From positions 1-64,000 of the forward strand of contig NZ_JAJCIA010000011.1 of the NCBI RefSeq assembly GCF_020554845.1: DNA of 64,000 nucleotides, read 5' to 3'. Made by a program: the position numbers and the translations under genes. This stretch comes from Blautia faecis. GTDB taxonomy: Bacteria; Bacillota; Clostridia; Lachnospirales; Lachnospiraceae. Numbering within the stretch: position 1 is the stretch's first letter; every line of letters begins with the position of its first letter. Below are positions 34,279 through 43,224 of the stretch, in pieces. The notes under the pieces are model-generated. The model made no database searches and was not told the DNA's origin. It worked only from the letters and a program-made list of their open reading frames with translations.

Positions 34279-34893
34279 GTGTATTACGAATCCAGTGATT
34301 TTTTGGAAACTGCGGACAGTGATACGTTAAAGCAGATTGCCCGCACAAGGGAATTAACAAGGGAATATTATTTTTCTGATTATGGAGATATAGAAAAACG
34401 CACTTCCATTCTTCGGGAGCTGTTGGGTGGAATAGGAGAAAACGTGGTAATCGACACGCCTTTTCATTGTGACTATGGGAAAAATATATTTTTGGGAAAT
34501 GATGTGATAATCAATATGAATTGTACCTTTGTGGATAACAAAACTATCCGGATTGGTGACAGGGTATTGATCGCGTCAAATGTGCAGATGTATACATCTT
34601 CGCACCCTGTATTGCCACAGGAAAGGCTTGTGCCGGATTGGAGGGAACGCAAGACAACATTTTTCAGAACCTATGCACGTCCGATAGAGATAGAAAACAA
34701 TGTCTGGATTGGCGGTGGCTGTATTCTTCTTCCCGGAGTCACTATAGGAGAAAACAGCGTGATAGGGGCTGGAAGCGTAGTTACCCGCCCTATCCCTCCT
34801 AATTGTGTTGCAGTAGGGAATCCATGCAAGGTGATACGTTATTTTGATACGGACAGGGAAAGGTGGCAGCATGAAGTAATTGGGGAATTATAG
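34279..34893 (+). CDS. Maltose/galactoside O-acetyltransferase family protein
   Basis: The 204-residue left-handed beta-helix acetyltransferase starts at GTG after aaggaggg. Hexapeptide repeats are clear: IFLGNDVIINMNCTFVDN, then IEIENNVWIGGGCILLPG, then VTIGENSVIGAGSVVTRPIP. The N-terminal helical SDTLKQIARTRELTREY is of the Maa/LacA type. It transfers acetyl from acetyl-CoA to a sugar hydroxyl. The exact acceptor is unknown. Confidence 0.9.
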   Translation: MYYESSDFLETADSDTLKQIARTRELTREYYFSDYGDIEKRTSILRELLGGIGENVVIDTPFHCDYGKNIFLGNDVIINMNCTFVDNKTIRIGDRVLIASNVQMYTSSHPVLPQERLVPDWRERKTTFFRTYARPIEIENNVWIGGGCILLPGVTIGENSVIGAGSVVTRPIPPNCVAVGNPCKVIRYFDTDRERWQHEVIGEL

Positions 34894-34963
34894 AAGATTG
34901 ATTAGAGCCTGGAAATACCGAAATATAACTGACCGAGCAATTTGATTGAGGAGTGATAGATTT

Positions 34964-35094
34964 ATGAATGCAAATGTTGATTTAACAGGTGTTGTTCTTG
35001 AAACAGATAGACTAATCATTAGAGAATGGAATGAAATGGTGATGAGTATATTTCTTTGTACTATGTATTAGATAATCCTTTAAAAATGGATTAG
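34964..35094 (+). pseudogene. GNAT acetyltransferase remnant
   Basis: After a gaggag site an ATG opens MNANVDLTGVVLETDRLIIR followed by EWN, a typical GNAT N-terminus. Sequence then jumps, in another frame, to DEYISLYYVLDNPLKMD and a stop, like a GNAT C-terminus. The central domain is missing, so this is an internally deleted remnant at the edge of the island. Confidence 0.65.
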
Positions 35095-35099
35095 TTCAA

Positions 35100-35246
35100 T
35101 TTCAGAAAAAATTTTAAAAGTCCCAGAAAGCCAGTAACTACGCGGCTTCCGGGACTTTCATAATACGAAAAAAGCACCTCATCTGAGGTGCTCCACTTAG
35201 CAGGGCTACAAGGATTCGAACCTTGAAATGACGGAGTCAGAGTCCG
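35100..35246. repeat. Island-flanking direct repeat A, with tRNA-Gln 3' fragment
   Basis: This 147-bp segment matches 47720-47866 with about five mismatches by eye. Bases 35201-35246 equal the 3' part of tRNA-Gln(CTG) on the minus strand, from discriminator to anticodon stem. Then comes its terminator hairpin (agcacctc/gaggtgct), then a hairpin aaagtccc/gggacttt. The 5' part of the tRNA is absent, so the fragment cannot be functional. It looks like one end of an integrated element or a segmental duplication. Confidence 0.85.
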
Positions 35247-35444
35247 CTATACTTTTAGGATGGAATGCCCATAAAATAAGGGCTGGCGGAGGTGTCCAGA
35301 TAAAATTGACCTATGGATTGACCTGTTTTTATCTGTTTCAGTGTAATTGCATTAAAAGCAAAATAAGTGGAAATATTATAGAAAAATATGCTATACTGAG
35401 AAAAAGAGAACACGGGAACCATTTATCAGTAAGGAAGTGATTGT

Positions 35445-35780
35445 ATGCCAGAAAATGTAAGTAGTATTATATATAAATTTTCCCAGGAAGTGAAGCGTAT
35501 GCTGGGTGAAAAGCTGACAAAAGTTATTGTATATGGTTCATATGCCAGGGGTGATTATCGAGATAATTCTGACGTAGATATTATGATACTGGTAAAATTG
35601 TCTGACGAGGAAATCAGAGCTATTAAAAATGATATTTACGATCTGGCTTTTGATGTCGAGATGAGCACAGGAATTGAAATATCTCCGGTTATCAAAAATG
35701 AAGAACAGTATGAATATTGGGTAGATACGTTACCTTTTTATCGAAATGTGAGAGATGAGGGGGTAGTAGTCAGTGAGTGA
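35445..35780 (+). CDS. MNT-type nucleotidyltransferase (antitoxin-like)
   Basis: The 111-residue minimal nucleotidyltransferase has the motif GSYARGDYRDNSDVDIMILV, with the active GS and DxD. It overlaps the HEPN gene by eight bases. In MNT-HEPN modules the nucleotidyltransferase modifies (AMPylates) and silences the HEPN toxin. The start follows aaggaagtg. A HEPN partner that has lost its C-terminus (see 35773) may make the module non-functional. Confidence 0.9.
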   Translation: MPENVSSIIYKFSQEVKRMLGEKLTKVIVYGSYARGDYRDNSDVDIMILVKLSDEEIRAIKNDIYDLAFDVEMSTGIEISPVIKNEEQYEYWVDTLPFYRNVRDEGVVVSE

Positions 35781-36192
35781 AAAGAAAGTTGATTTGTGTA
35801 TATATCGCATGAGAAGCGCAATCGAGACGTTGGGGGTATCTGCGTTATGTCTGGAAAGTCAACATTATAAGGATTCAATAAACCGTAGCTATTATGCCGC
35901 TTTTTATGCGGTGAAGGCGGTTTTGGCTTTAGAAGAGGTAGATTTTAAGAGACATAAAGATGCTGTTGCATATTTTAATAAGACATATGTTGCAACAGAT
36001 ATTTTTCCAAGAGAAATCGGAAAAAAGCTGGGAAGATTGAAACAAGAGCGTGAAACTAGCGATTATGATGACTTTTATATTTCTCTACAACCGTTGGATA
36101 TTTTTGTAATATATAACGACGTATGTTATCTCTTTCCTCATCATCCTTTCTTAATGACCCATTTTCTAATTCACAATATCTTTCCAGCATAA
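35773..36192 (+). CDS. HEPN-domain protein, C-terminus replaced
   Basis: The frame starts at GTG after gagggggtag and encodes a HEPN domain to about residue 103. INRSYYAAFYAVKAVLALE, KRHKDAVAYFNKTYV and SDYDDFYI are typical. The next 36 residues do not look like the family, which normally continues with a helix of acidic and basic residues after DYDDFY. From about 36076 the DNA instead encodes, on the minus strand, part of another protein. The 3' end was therefore lost in a rearrangement. The RNase motif Rx4-6H is not obvious in this copy. Confidence 0.75.
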   Translation: MSEKKVDLCIYRMRSAIETLGVSALCLESQHYKDSINRSYYAAFYAVKAVLALEEVDFKRHKDAVAYFNKTYVATDIFPREIGKKLGRLKQERETSDYDDFYISLQPLDIFVIYNDVCYLFPHHPFLMTHFLIHNIFPA

Positions 36193-36310
36193 TCTTCTTT
36201 GCTTTATTTATAAAATTATTTATATCATTATCGCTATATTGAATACCATCTGTTTCTTTACACTCTTCGCTTTCATCTTTTTTATCTTCACATTTTTCTT
36301 TTGCGCTCAT
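36056..36310 (-). pseudogene. Truncated unknown gene, C-terminus lost
   Basis: An 84-codon minus-strand frame encodes a charged, helical sequence (DINNFINKAKKIMLERYCEL, then RDNIRRYILQKYPTVVEKYK). It then runs into HEPN-derived DNA at about 36076 and ends. The composition looks like a real protein, not a shadow frame. I cannot name it. It shares a breakpoint with the HEPN gene. Confidence 0.4.
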
Positions 36311-36347
36311 CTAACACTTCATCCATGAAACATCTGCTCCTTTCTGG

Positions 36348-36431
36348 AATCTGCATTCCTCACTTTGCGGGACAAAGGTTCCACAAGCTGTGACGCACAT
36401 CTTGCAGAAAGCATTTTCCAAACACACCCTA
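36348..36431. repeat. MITE-like repeat, partial copy
   Basis: aatctgcattcctcactttg, then gctgtgacgcacatcttgc, then agaaagcattttccaaacac match the inner left part and the whole right end of the 4023-4186 element. The left terminus is missing. Confidence 0.6.
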
Positions 36432-36523
36432 GTTTGTGGGAAATTATTGATTGAGAAACAGATATAAACTGGTTATAATAAAAATTAAGAAAAGCAGTAC
36501 AGATCATGAAAATGGAGGAAATT

Positions 36524-38395
36524 ATGACAAAAGTACAAAAATGGTTTGCAAAATTGAGAAACCGGATTTTTTTCTCTTTTGTTGGATGTTTTTTAGGAAT
36601 TATGTTGCTCATTATGGGGGTGTTTCAGTTTTCTTCACAAAAACATTTTTCGCAGCTTGCAGTAAGCAGTACCAGGCGAGAGCTTGCTTCTATCACAGAT
36701 AATCTGGAAAGTACACTACAGCACGTCATCAATTTCAGCATATCAGCATCGATCAATGATGGAATTATCCGTATCGCCCGAACGTATCCAACACTGCCGG
36801 GATCTGAAGCAGAACAATATGCTGTCCGCAAAAAAATCAATACCATTATTAATGCCATTATTGCCCTGAGCCCTAATATTGCAATGTGGGATATTATGGC
36901 GAAAGACGGAAGTTTTTTTCAGGCTGGCGGATATAATCTGTCGGAACTGGATTCGTTTGATAAAGAACAGATAATGAAACAGCATCAAAATGCAAGACAG
37001 GCGATGATAACAGGTCCTTATTTTTATTTGCCTGCAAGAGAAACATTAAAGGAAAACGGAAAATATGTTTTTTTGATATCAAAGCCGATTGTTGATTTAA
37101 ATACAAGAGAAACTTATGGATACCTTATGTTTTTCATCGAAGCATCAACTATAGCCTCGCCATTTGTAAACTACAGGCCAAATAACAGCGAGGTTACGTT
37201 TTACATAACGGATCAGGAAAATACTATTTTACTTGCATCGGACCTGAATTACACAGGAAAAACCATACGGGAAGCCTTTCCCTTTTCCAAGAGGGATGTA
37301 GAGAATCTGGAAACACAGGACTATTTAACCAAGGAAAATGTTGTCTATTGCTCAACACAAATGTCACTGCCAGACTGGAAGCTCATTCATGTGATTCCAA
37401 TGGATGAGCTGATGAAAGAACAGCATTTGTTTGCAAGGATCTTTTTTATCTGTAATTTACTGGTGATTCTGTTTTTTGCACTTTTATCCTGGTGGAATGC
37501 CAGAGCCATATCTGGGCCAATCCTGGATCTGAGTGAGGTCATGAAGAATGTAGTAAAAGAAGCCTATGCACCGGTAGAAGTGCCTGGAACTTCCGAAGAA
37601 ATCCAGATTTTATACCGTGGGTATAATACATTTGCCGAACAGACACAACAGCTTTTACAAACCATTTATGAAGAAGAACGTGAAAAAAATGACTATCAGT
37701 TTCGGTTGATACAGGAGCAGATTAAACCTCATTTTCTGTACAATACGCTTGAAATGATCAAATCTATGATAGATCTTGGTATTTATGATGAGGCAGGCGA
37801 AGCAATTTCTACACTTGCCAGATTCTATCGCAATTCGTTAAGCAAGGGATCCAATATTATAACCATTGCTACAGAAATTGATATGGTAAAACAGTATTTA
37901 TACATTGAAAAATTACGCCACATGGAGTATTTTGATTACGAAATCGTATGTGAAAAGGGAACGGAACAGTACGTAATTCCAAAATTGACTCTGCAACCGA
38001 TTCTGGAGAATGCGATTGTTCACGGAACAGCATCAGATGGTCGTATGTGTTTCGTCTCACTGAGCATAAAAAATGCAGCGGATACTGTTGTAATTACCGT
38101 AAAGGATGATGGAAACGGAATTGAACCGGAAAAACTCTGTCAGCTGAATAAGAATCTTGACGAAGCCCGTGGAGAGGAAAAGGGTTCTTTCGGATTATTC
38201 AGCATCAACAGGCGTGTGCGACTTTTATATGGAACCGAATACGGCATCCGCTTGGAAAGTGAACCAGGGAAAGGGACAATCGTGATATTACGGATTCCGA
38301 AACTGGAACATTTAGACGAAACAGCATCGTCTATACTGGAAAGAGACCAAGAAACAGCGGGGAGAAAGCAATATGAAGAAAATCGTTATTATTGA
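36524..38395 (+). CDS. YesM-type sensor histidine kinase
   Basis: The 623-residue kinase has two membrane segments (about residues 13-38 and 300-325) around an extracytoplasmic sensor domain. A HAMP-like linker and a His-kinase domain of the LytS/YesM type follow: QIKPHFLYNTLEMIKSMID with the phosphorylated His, LTLQPILENAIVHG, and DDGNGIEPEKL. The start at 36524 has ggagg nine bases upstream; an ATG at 36506 is just before it and lacks a site. The paired regulator gene overlaps it. Such pairs control neighbouring CUT1 transporter genes, here 40141-43210. Confidence 0.93.
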   Translation: MTKVQKWFAKLRNRIFFSFVGCFLGIMLLIMGVFQFSSQKHFSQLAVSSTRRELASITDNLESTLQHVINFSISASINDGIIRIARTYPTLPGSEAEQYAVRKKINTIINAIIALSPNIAMWDIMAKDGSFFQAGGYNLSELDSFDKEQIMKQHQNARQAMITGPYFYLPARETLKENGKYVFLISKPIVDLNTRETYGYLMFFIEASTIASPFVNYRPNNSEVTFYITDQENTILLASDLNYTGKTIREAFPFSKRDVENLETQDYLTKENVVYCSTQMSLPDWKLIHVIPMDELMKEQHLFARIFFICNLLVILFFALLSWWNARAISGPILDLSEVMKNVVKEAYAPVEVPGTSEEIQILYRGYNTFAEQTQQLLQTIYEEEREKNDYQFRLIQEQIKPHFLYNTLEMIKSMIDLGIYDEAGEAISTLARFYRNSLSKGSNIITIATEIDMVKQYLYIEKLRHMEYFDYEIVCEKGTEQYVIPKLTLQPILENAIVHGTASDGRMCFVSLSIKNAADTVVITVKDDGNGIEPEKLCQLNKNLDEARGEEKGSFGLFSINRRVRLLYGTEYGIRLESEPGKGTIVILRIPKLEHLDETASSILERDQETAGRKQYEENRYY

Positions 38396-39995
38396 TGATG
38401 AGTATTTTTTCAGACAGGCGTTAATAAAATATGTCAGGAGCTTTAAGGATGAATTTACTGTGGTAGGTGACGCCGGAAACGGAAAGCTTGGTATCGAGCT
38501 GATTGAACAGTATCATCCGGAAATTATTTTGATCGACATCAGTATGCCACAGATGACAGGCTTTGATGTAATTTCATATATACAGAAACAAGCACTTCAG
38601 ACCCGCTTTATTATCATTTCCGGTTATGACAAGTTTGAGTATGCGCAGAAAGCCATTCAGATGGGAGTACAGGATTTTCTGCTGAAGCCTGTGACAGTCG
38701 AGAGTCTGCATAAGAGTCTCAGGCAAACCAGTGAACGAATCGATCAGGAAGTGAAAAAGGATCAAAATCTGGAGGTGCTGGATAAAAAAAAGCGAAACTA
38801 TCAAAATTATATGAGACATTTTGCAGCATCACAGTTTGTAAGAAAAGATAAGGATCAGGAGGGAATGCAGAAGCTTGCTTCTGAGGTGGGCTATCGACTG
38901 GATGCCAAGCGCCATGTCGCCATACTTTACCGGGTTAATCATTTACCGGGCAACTGGAAAAAAACAGATTATGAGCTTTACTACTTTACGGTAGAAAATG
39001 TGTTTTGTGAACTACTTGGAGAAAAAAACTGCTGCATCAGTTACATTAATTTCCAGAAATCGCTCTGCCTTCTTGTAGGAATATGTGAATCACCTTATGA
39101 TGCAGAGTGGATTCGGTCGCTGCTGAAAAAAACGATTGAGGTATGTGACCCGGAGGGCGATCTTGGAACCACTGCTGTAATTGGAGGATTTTATACAGAA
39201 GCCAATCAGCTTTATGACTCCTATATTGAAGCGTTTGCGTTGGAACGAAAACGGTGTTTTTATGAATATTCCGGCGTTTTTTACGTAGAGGATGCCACTG
39301 AAGAGCAGCAGGAAAACGGCTATCTGCTGCAAAATGATGATTTTATCCAACGGCTGGTTGCTGCTATGCGACAAAATCAGAGGAGCCTAGTAAAAGAAAT
39401 GCTGCGGACATTTGCAGACTCTCTTGCATTGCTCCAGCCATCTCGGGAACAGTTTTTGCTGCAGATCAACCAGGTGTCGTCTGCGTTGCTGGATTTCGCT
39501 ATGGAATACGGAGTGACAGAAACGGTTGAAAAAAACAGCAAGCTTTTTTCCAGTGATTATATAGAAATCAGTTCTGTCTCAGAAATTCAGACGGAACTCA
39601 TTCGCTATGGAGAACAGATTTTACAGCAGGTACATCTTTCAAAGAATAGCAGCAATTCTGCCATTGTGAGAAGAACAAAGGAATACATCAAGGCACATTA
39701 TCAGGATGATGAATTGTGCCTTGAGCAGATTGCGGATGCACTGGATGTCAATCTTCAGTATATGTGCTTTCTTTTTAAGAAACAGACAGATACAACGATT
39801 GGAGCATATATTTTACAGACACGAATGGAAATGGCCGGCAGGCTTTTCCAAAGAACGAATTACAATGTGACAGAAGTAGCTCAAAGAGTCGGATTTTTCG
39901 ATGTCAGTTACTTCAGTAAGTGCTTCAAAAAATATTTCGGTGTATCACCGAAACAGTATCAGAATGTGAGCAGCAACTATCTAAAGACAACTTAA
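38373..39995 (+). CDS. YesN-type response regulator (REC plus AraC)
   Basis: The 540-residue protein carries a receiver domain (IIDDEYFFRQALI, phosphorylation Asp in IILIDISMPQMTG, KPVTVESL), a long middle region, and a C-terminal AraC DNA-binding domain (LCLEQIADALDVNLQYMCFL, then VTEVAQRVGFFDVSYFSKCF). It overlaps the kinase gene by 23 bases. It should activate the transporter/GH2 operon starting at 40141, across the terminator at 40008-40049. Confidence 0.95.
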   Translation: MKKIVIIDDEYFFRQALIKYVRSFKDEFTVVGDAGNGKLGIELIEQYHPEIILIDISMPQMTGFDVISYIQKQALQTRFIIISGYDKFEYAQKAIQMGVQDFLLKPVTVESLHKSLRQTSERIDQEVKKDQNLEVLDKKKRNYQNYMRHFAASQFVRKDKDQEGMQKLASEVGYRLDAKRHVAILYRVNHLPGNWKKTDYELYYFTVENVFCELLGEKNCCISYINFQKSLCLLVGICESPYDAEWIRSLLKKTIEVCDPEGDLGTTAVIGGFYTEANQLYDSYIEAFALERKRCFYEYSGVFYVEDATEEQQENGYLLQNDDFIQRLVAAMRQNQRSLVKEMLRTFADSLALLQPSREQFLLQINQVSSALLDFAMEYGVTETVEKNSKLFSSDYIEISSVSEIQTELIRYGEQILQQVHLSKNSSNSAIVRRTKEYIKAHYQDDELCLEQIADALDVNLQYMCFLFKKQTDTTIGAYILQTRMEMAGRLFQRTNYNVTEVAQRVGFFDVSYFSKCFKKYFGVSPKQYQNVSSNYLKTT

Positions 39996-40007
39996 GATTT
40001 TACCAAT

Positions 40008-40049
40008 AATACGAATTTTCTCCATTCCGGAGAGATTCGTATTTTATTA
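40008..40049 (+). terminator. Terminator after the two-component system
   Basis: aatacgaat and tctcc pair with ggaga and attcgtatt, followed by ttatt. Confidence 0.75.
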
Positions 40050-40140
40050 TAATTAAGACAACAAAGAGTTCCAGAAAAAAATTAAACCGGTTTGAAGTAT
40101 ATTCAGGAACAAAAAATTAAATTAAAAGGGAGAAATCGTA

Positions 40141-41421
40141 ATGAAAAAAAGAATACTTATCGCAGCATTAACAGCTGCCATGGCATCTTCTATATTTGGA
40201 GTAACAGTAAATGCAGCAGAACGTGAACTGAATATTAACTGGCTGTCATCCAGAAGTGCATCTGAATCAGCAATTTTGGCAATACAGGATATTGCCAAGC
40301 AGTACCAGGAAGAGAATCCTGATCTGGACTTTAATTTTGAAATTGAGAATATTTCAGATCGTACTGCATATCTGCAGAAACTGAAAATTCTGGCAGCAAG
40401 CGATGAATTGCCTGAGTGGTTTGACTCCGATCCGGATACCTGGTTCGCAGATATTGTTGCAGACGGAAAAGCCTATTCCTTTGAAGATTTGTACAAAGAG
40501 CTTGGAATGTATGACCAGATTTTCCCAATCTCGAAGGAATACGCAAGACTTTCAGATGGCAGTCTGAATCTGATGACGCTGCAGTGCAACACCGAATATT
40601 TCTTCTACAACAAAGATCTGTTTGAGCAGGCTGGAATTACGGAAACTCCCAAAACATTTGATGAGTTACTTGCAGATTGCAAGCTGTTACAGGATCAGGA
40701 AATTATTCCGATTGCAATGGGTGGTGACTGGCCAATCCTCCGCTACTTTGCACAGGTTCCATTCCGACTGACAGGAAATGAATATATTGAAAATGCAGTA
40801 TCCGGAGAAGGATCTTTTGGTGAAGAAGCAGGACTGAAAGGAGCACAGTTTATTCAGGATATTGCACAGTACTTCCAGGAAGGCTGGAGCAGTGCAGATT
40901 ACGATACAATGATTGATCTCTTTGCTTCCGGACAGGCAGCAATTATGTATAATGGTACATGGGCACTTGATCAGGCAGATATGATTGGTGAGGACGAAAA
41001 CATTAAAGATAATATTGGATACTTCACTATGCCAACATATTCAGATGCAGATGTGACAACAGCAACCGACTTCTTTGCAAACTCCGGTATTGGAACTGCG
41101 ATTCGCACCGATGCTGTGGATGACGAGATGAAAGCGTGGATGAAATACCTTCTTGAACATTATGCAGATGCAAGTCTTTCTTACAATCAGCTTCCATCCG
41201 TAATGCCAGATGAAGAAACAATGCAGAGTCTTCCAAAGGTATATCAGCAGATCATTGAGGATGTGTCCAATGTGAAGGAGTATGCAAAATGCTGGGATGT
41301 AGTTATTGATTCTGCACTTGTAGAGCCGCTGGAAAAAGAGACCGTCATCCTTGCACTTGGTCAGGAAACTCCTGAAGAGTGGGCTGCAAATATGGATGAA
41401 TATGTAAAAAATCAGAAATAA
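40141..41421 (+). CDS. CUT1 ABC transporter substrate-binding protein (island)
   Basis: The 426-residue solute-binding protein has a signal peptide (MKKRILIAALTAAMASSIFG, then VTVNAAE). The type 1 binding-protein pattern is clear: YNKDLFEQAGITETPKTFDE and FASGQAAIMYNGTWALDQAD. As with the 19968 protein, the signal peptide lacks a lipobox Cys. Two permeases and a GH2 enzyme follow. The substrate is presumably an oligosaccharide cleaved by the GH2 protein. Confidence 0.92.
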   Translation: MKKRILIAALTAAMASSIFGVTVNAAERELNINWLSSRSASESAILAIQDIAKQYQEENPDLDFNFEIENISDRTAYLQKLKILAASDELPEWFDSDPDTWFADIVADGKAYSFEDLYKELGMYDQIFPISKEYARLSDGSLNLMTLQCNTEYFFYNKDLFEQAGITETPKTFDELLADCKLLQDQEIIPIAMGGDWPILRYFAQVPFRLTGNEYIENAVSGEGSFGEEAGLKGAQFIQDIAQYFQEGWSSADYDTMIDLFASGQAAIMYNGTWALDQADMIGEDENIKDNIGYFTMPTYSDADVTTATDFFANSGIGTAIRTDAVDDEMKAWMKYLLEHYADASLSYNQLPSVMPDEETMQSLPKVYQQIIEDVSNVKEYAKCWDVVIDSALVEPLEKETVILALGQETPEEWAANMDEYVKNQK

Positions 41422-41487
41422 GACAGAGAAACAGCATTCGGGGCTTTTGAAAATCAAAAGCCCTGGATATCAGAAAGGAAGACAAAT

Positions 41488-42354
41488 ATGAAGCCAAAAA
41501 GAAAAATAGAACCATGGCTTTTTTTATTGCCCGCACTTGTGGTTTATGTGTCGATTGTTCTTTTCCCAATGCTTCAAACTATTGGCTACAGCTTTATGGA
41601 CTGGAATGGAATCGGAGAAAAAACATTTGCAGGCTTGAAAAATTACAGCCGAATGCTGTCAGATAAAAATTTGCGAACTGCTTTTTTGAATAATATGTTT
41701 TTCCTGTTGCTCGGCACAGTCTTTCAGATGTTTATGGGACTTTTAATGGCTACCCTTCTTTCCGGAATTAAAAAGGGGTCCAATCTATTCCGGGTATTGT
41801 ACTTCATTCCCTGTATTATTTCATCTATGGCGGTCTGCAAGATCTTTGAAAAACTGCTGTCAGTTCAGCCACTCGGTGTAATACCGGCACTGATGAAGCT
41901 GATGCATCTCAAACCAATAGCTTTTTTATCTGATTTTAAATATGCACTAACATGGGTGACTCTGATTGATGGATACAAATTCTGTGGATTATATATGGTT
42001 ATTTTTTATGCCGCACTGATGAATGTTTCCAAAGACACCATAGAGGCTGCGTATATTGATGGATGCAACTGGATACAGGCATATTTCTTTGTCAAACTTC
42101 CGGCAATTAAAAATATGTTTTTTGTGGTTCTGGTCATTCTTGTAAACGGCTGTCTGAAGGGATTTGATGTATCTTACATCCTGACCGGAGGTGGTCCTGG
42201 TAATGCAACAGAACTTGTGGCAACCTATATGTATAAAACGGCATTCAGTATGTCAAACTTCGGCTATGGAAGTACGCTTGCGGTATTTATTTTGATTGAA
42301 TCATTAATAGCCGTAGGAATCGTTAAACTGATTCAGAAAAAATTCAGTGATTGA
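41488..42354 (+). CDS. CUT1 ABC transporter permease (island, first)
   Basis: The 288-residue MalF-type permease has six membrane segments and the EAA loop TIEAAYIDGCNWIQAYFFVK, with Cys where Ala is usual. The start follows gaaaggaag. It sits 13 bases before the second permease. Confidence 0.93.
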   Translation: MKPKRKIEPWLFLLPALVVYVSIVLFPMLQTIGYSFMDWNGIGEKTFAGLKNYSRMLSDKNLRTAFLNNMFFLLLGTVFQMFMGLLMATLLSGIKKGSNLFRVLYFIPCIISSMAVCKIFEKLLSVQPLGVIPALMKLMHLKPIAFLSDFKYALTWVTLIDGYKFCGLYMVIFYAALMNVSKDTIEAAYIDGCNWIQAYFFVKLPAIKNMFFVVLVILVNGCLKGFDVSYILTGGGPGNATELVATYMYKTAFSMSNFGYGSTLAVFILIESLIAVGIVKLIQKKFSD

Positions 42355-42367
42355 TGGGGGGGATTAG

Positions 42368-43210
42368 ATGGAAACGTTACAGGCAGGTAAGAAAACAAAA
42401 ATAATATTTCTAATCTTCATTATCTTTTTTGTAGTGCTGCAAAGTTACCCGGTATTTTGGGTTCTTATAGCGAGCTTAAAAACACCAGAGGAAATTGCCG
42501 GTTCTGCGCCATATGCGCTTCCTGGTAGCTTTTATCTTGGAAATTATATCAAAGCGTTTACGCAGTCCAGTCTCGTGCGCTATTTTCTTAACAGTGTGGT
42601 TGTAGCTATATGTACACTGTTTGGTATCGTAGTACTAAGTGCACCGGCGGCCTATGCGATCAGCAAAATTCGCTTCAAACAGAGCGAAAAGGTATTAACC
42701 TTTTTTTTACTTGGCATGATGATTCCCACATTTTCATGTCTGATCCCAATGTTCCAGACTTATAATACGTTGGGATTGCGTAATACCTATGCTGCCGTTA
42801 TTCTGCCACAGATAGGCTTCAGTCTGCCAATGTGTATTTTCCTGTATGTTGGATTCATGAAATACATACCGAATGAACTGCTGGAGGCGGGAGCAATTGA
42901 CGGAGCAGGTAATTTTAGGATTTTCAGGCAGATAGTATTTCCAATGGCAAAAAATTCCACTGTCACAGTGGTTATCTATAACTTTGTGTCAATCTGGAAT
43001 GAGTTTACTTATGCAAATACGTTTATGACAAAAGACGAGATGAAAACTCTTCCAATCGGACTAAACGCTTTTGTTGGTGAAATGGGACGCAGAGACTGGG
43101 GTGCTACCTTTTCAGCAATCGTAATTGCAATTCTTCCGACAATTATAGTATATTTCTTTTTAAATAAACAGGTAATGGAGGGCATGGCAGCAGGTGCTGT
43201 CAAGAGCTGA
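42368..43210 (+). CDS. CUT1 ABC transporter permease (island, second)
   Basis: The 280-residue MalG-type permease has six membrane segments, the EAA loop ELLEAGAIDGAGNFRIFRQI, and the standard ending GMAAGAVKS. It is 14 bases from the GH2 gene. No ATPase is encoded here. Confidence 0.93.
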   Translation: METLQAGKKTKIIFLIFIIFFVVLQSYPVFWVLIASLKTPEEIAGSAPYALPGSFYLGNYIKAFTQSSLVRYFLNSVVVAICTLFGIVVLSAPAAYAISKIRFKQSEKVLTFFLLGMMIPTFSCLIPMFQTYNTLGLRNTYAAVILPQIGFSLPMCIFLYVGFMKYIPNELLEAGAIDGAGNFRIFRQIVFPMAKNSTVTVVIYNFVSIWNEFTYANTFMTKDEMKTLPIGLNAFVGEMGRRDWGATFSAIVIAILPTIIVYFFLNKQVMEGMAAGAVKS

Positions 43211-43224
43211 ATACAGGAGGATAT

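Noticed and set aside
35201..35246. A second tRNA-Gln gene
   Set aside because: Only the 3' part is present; the D arm and 5' acceptor strand are missing.
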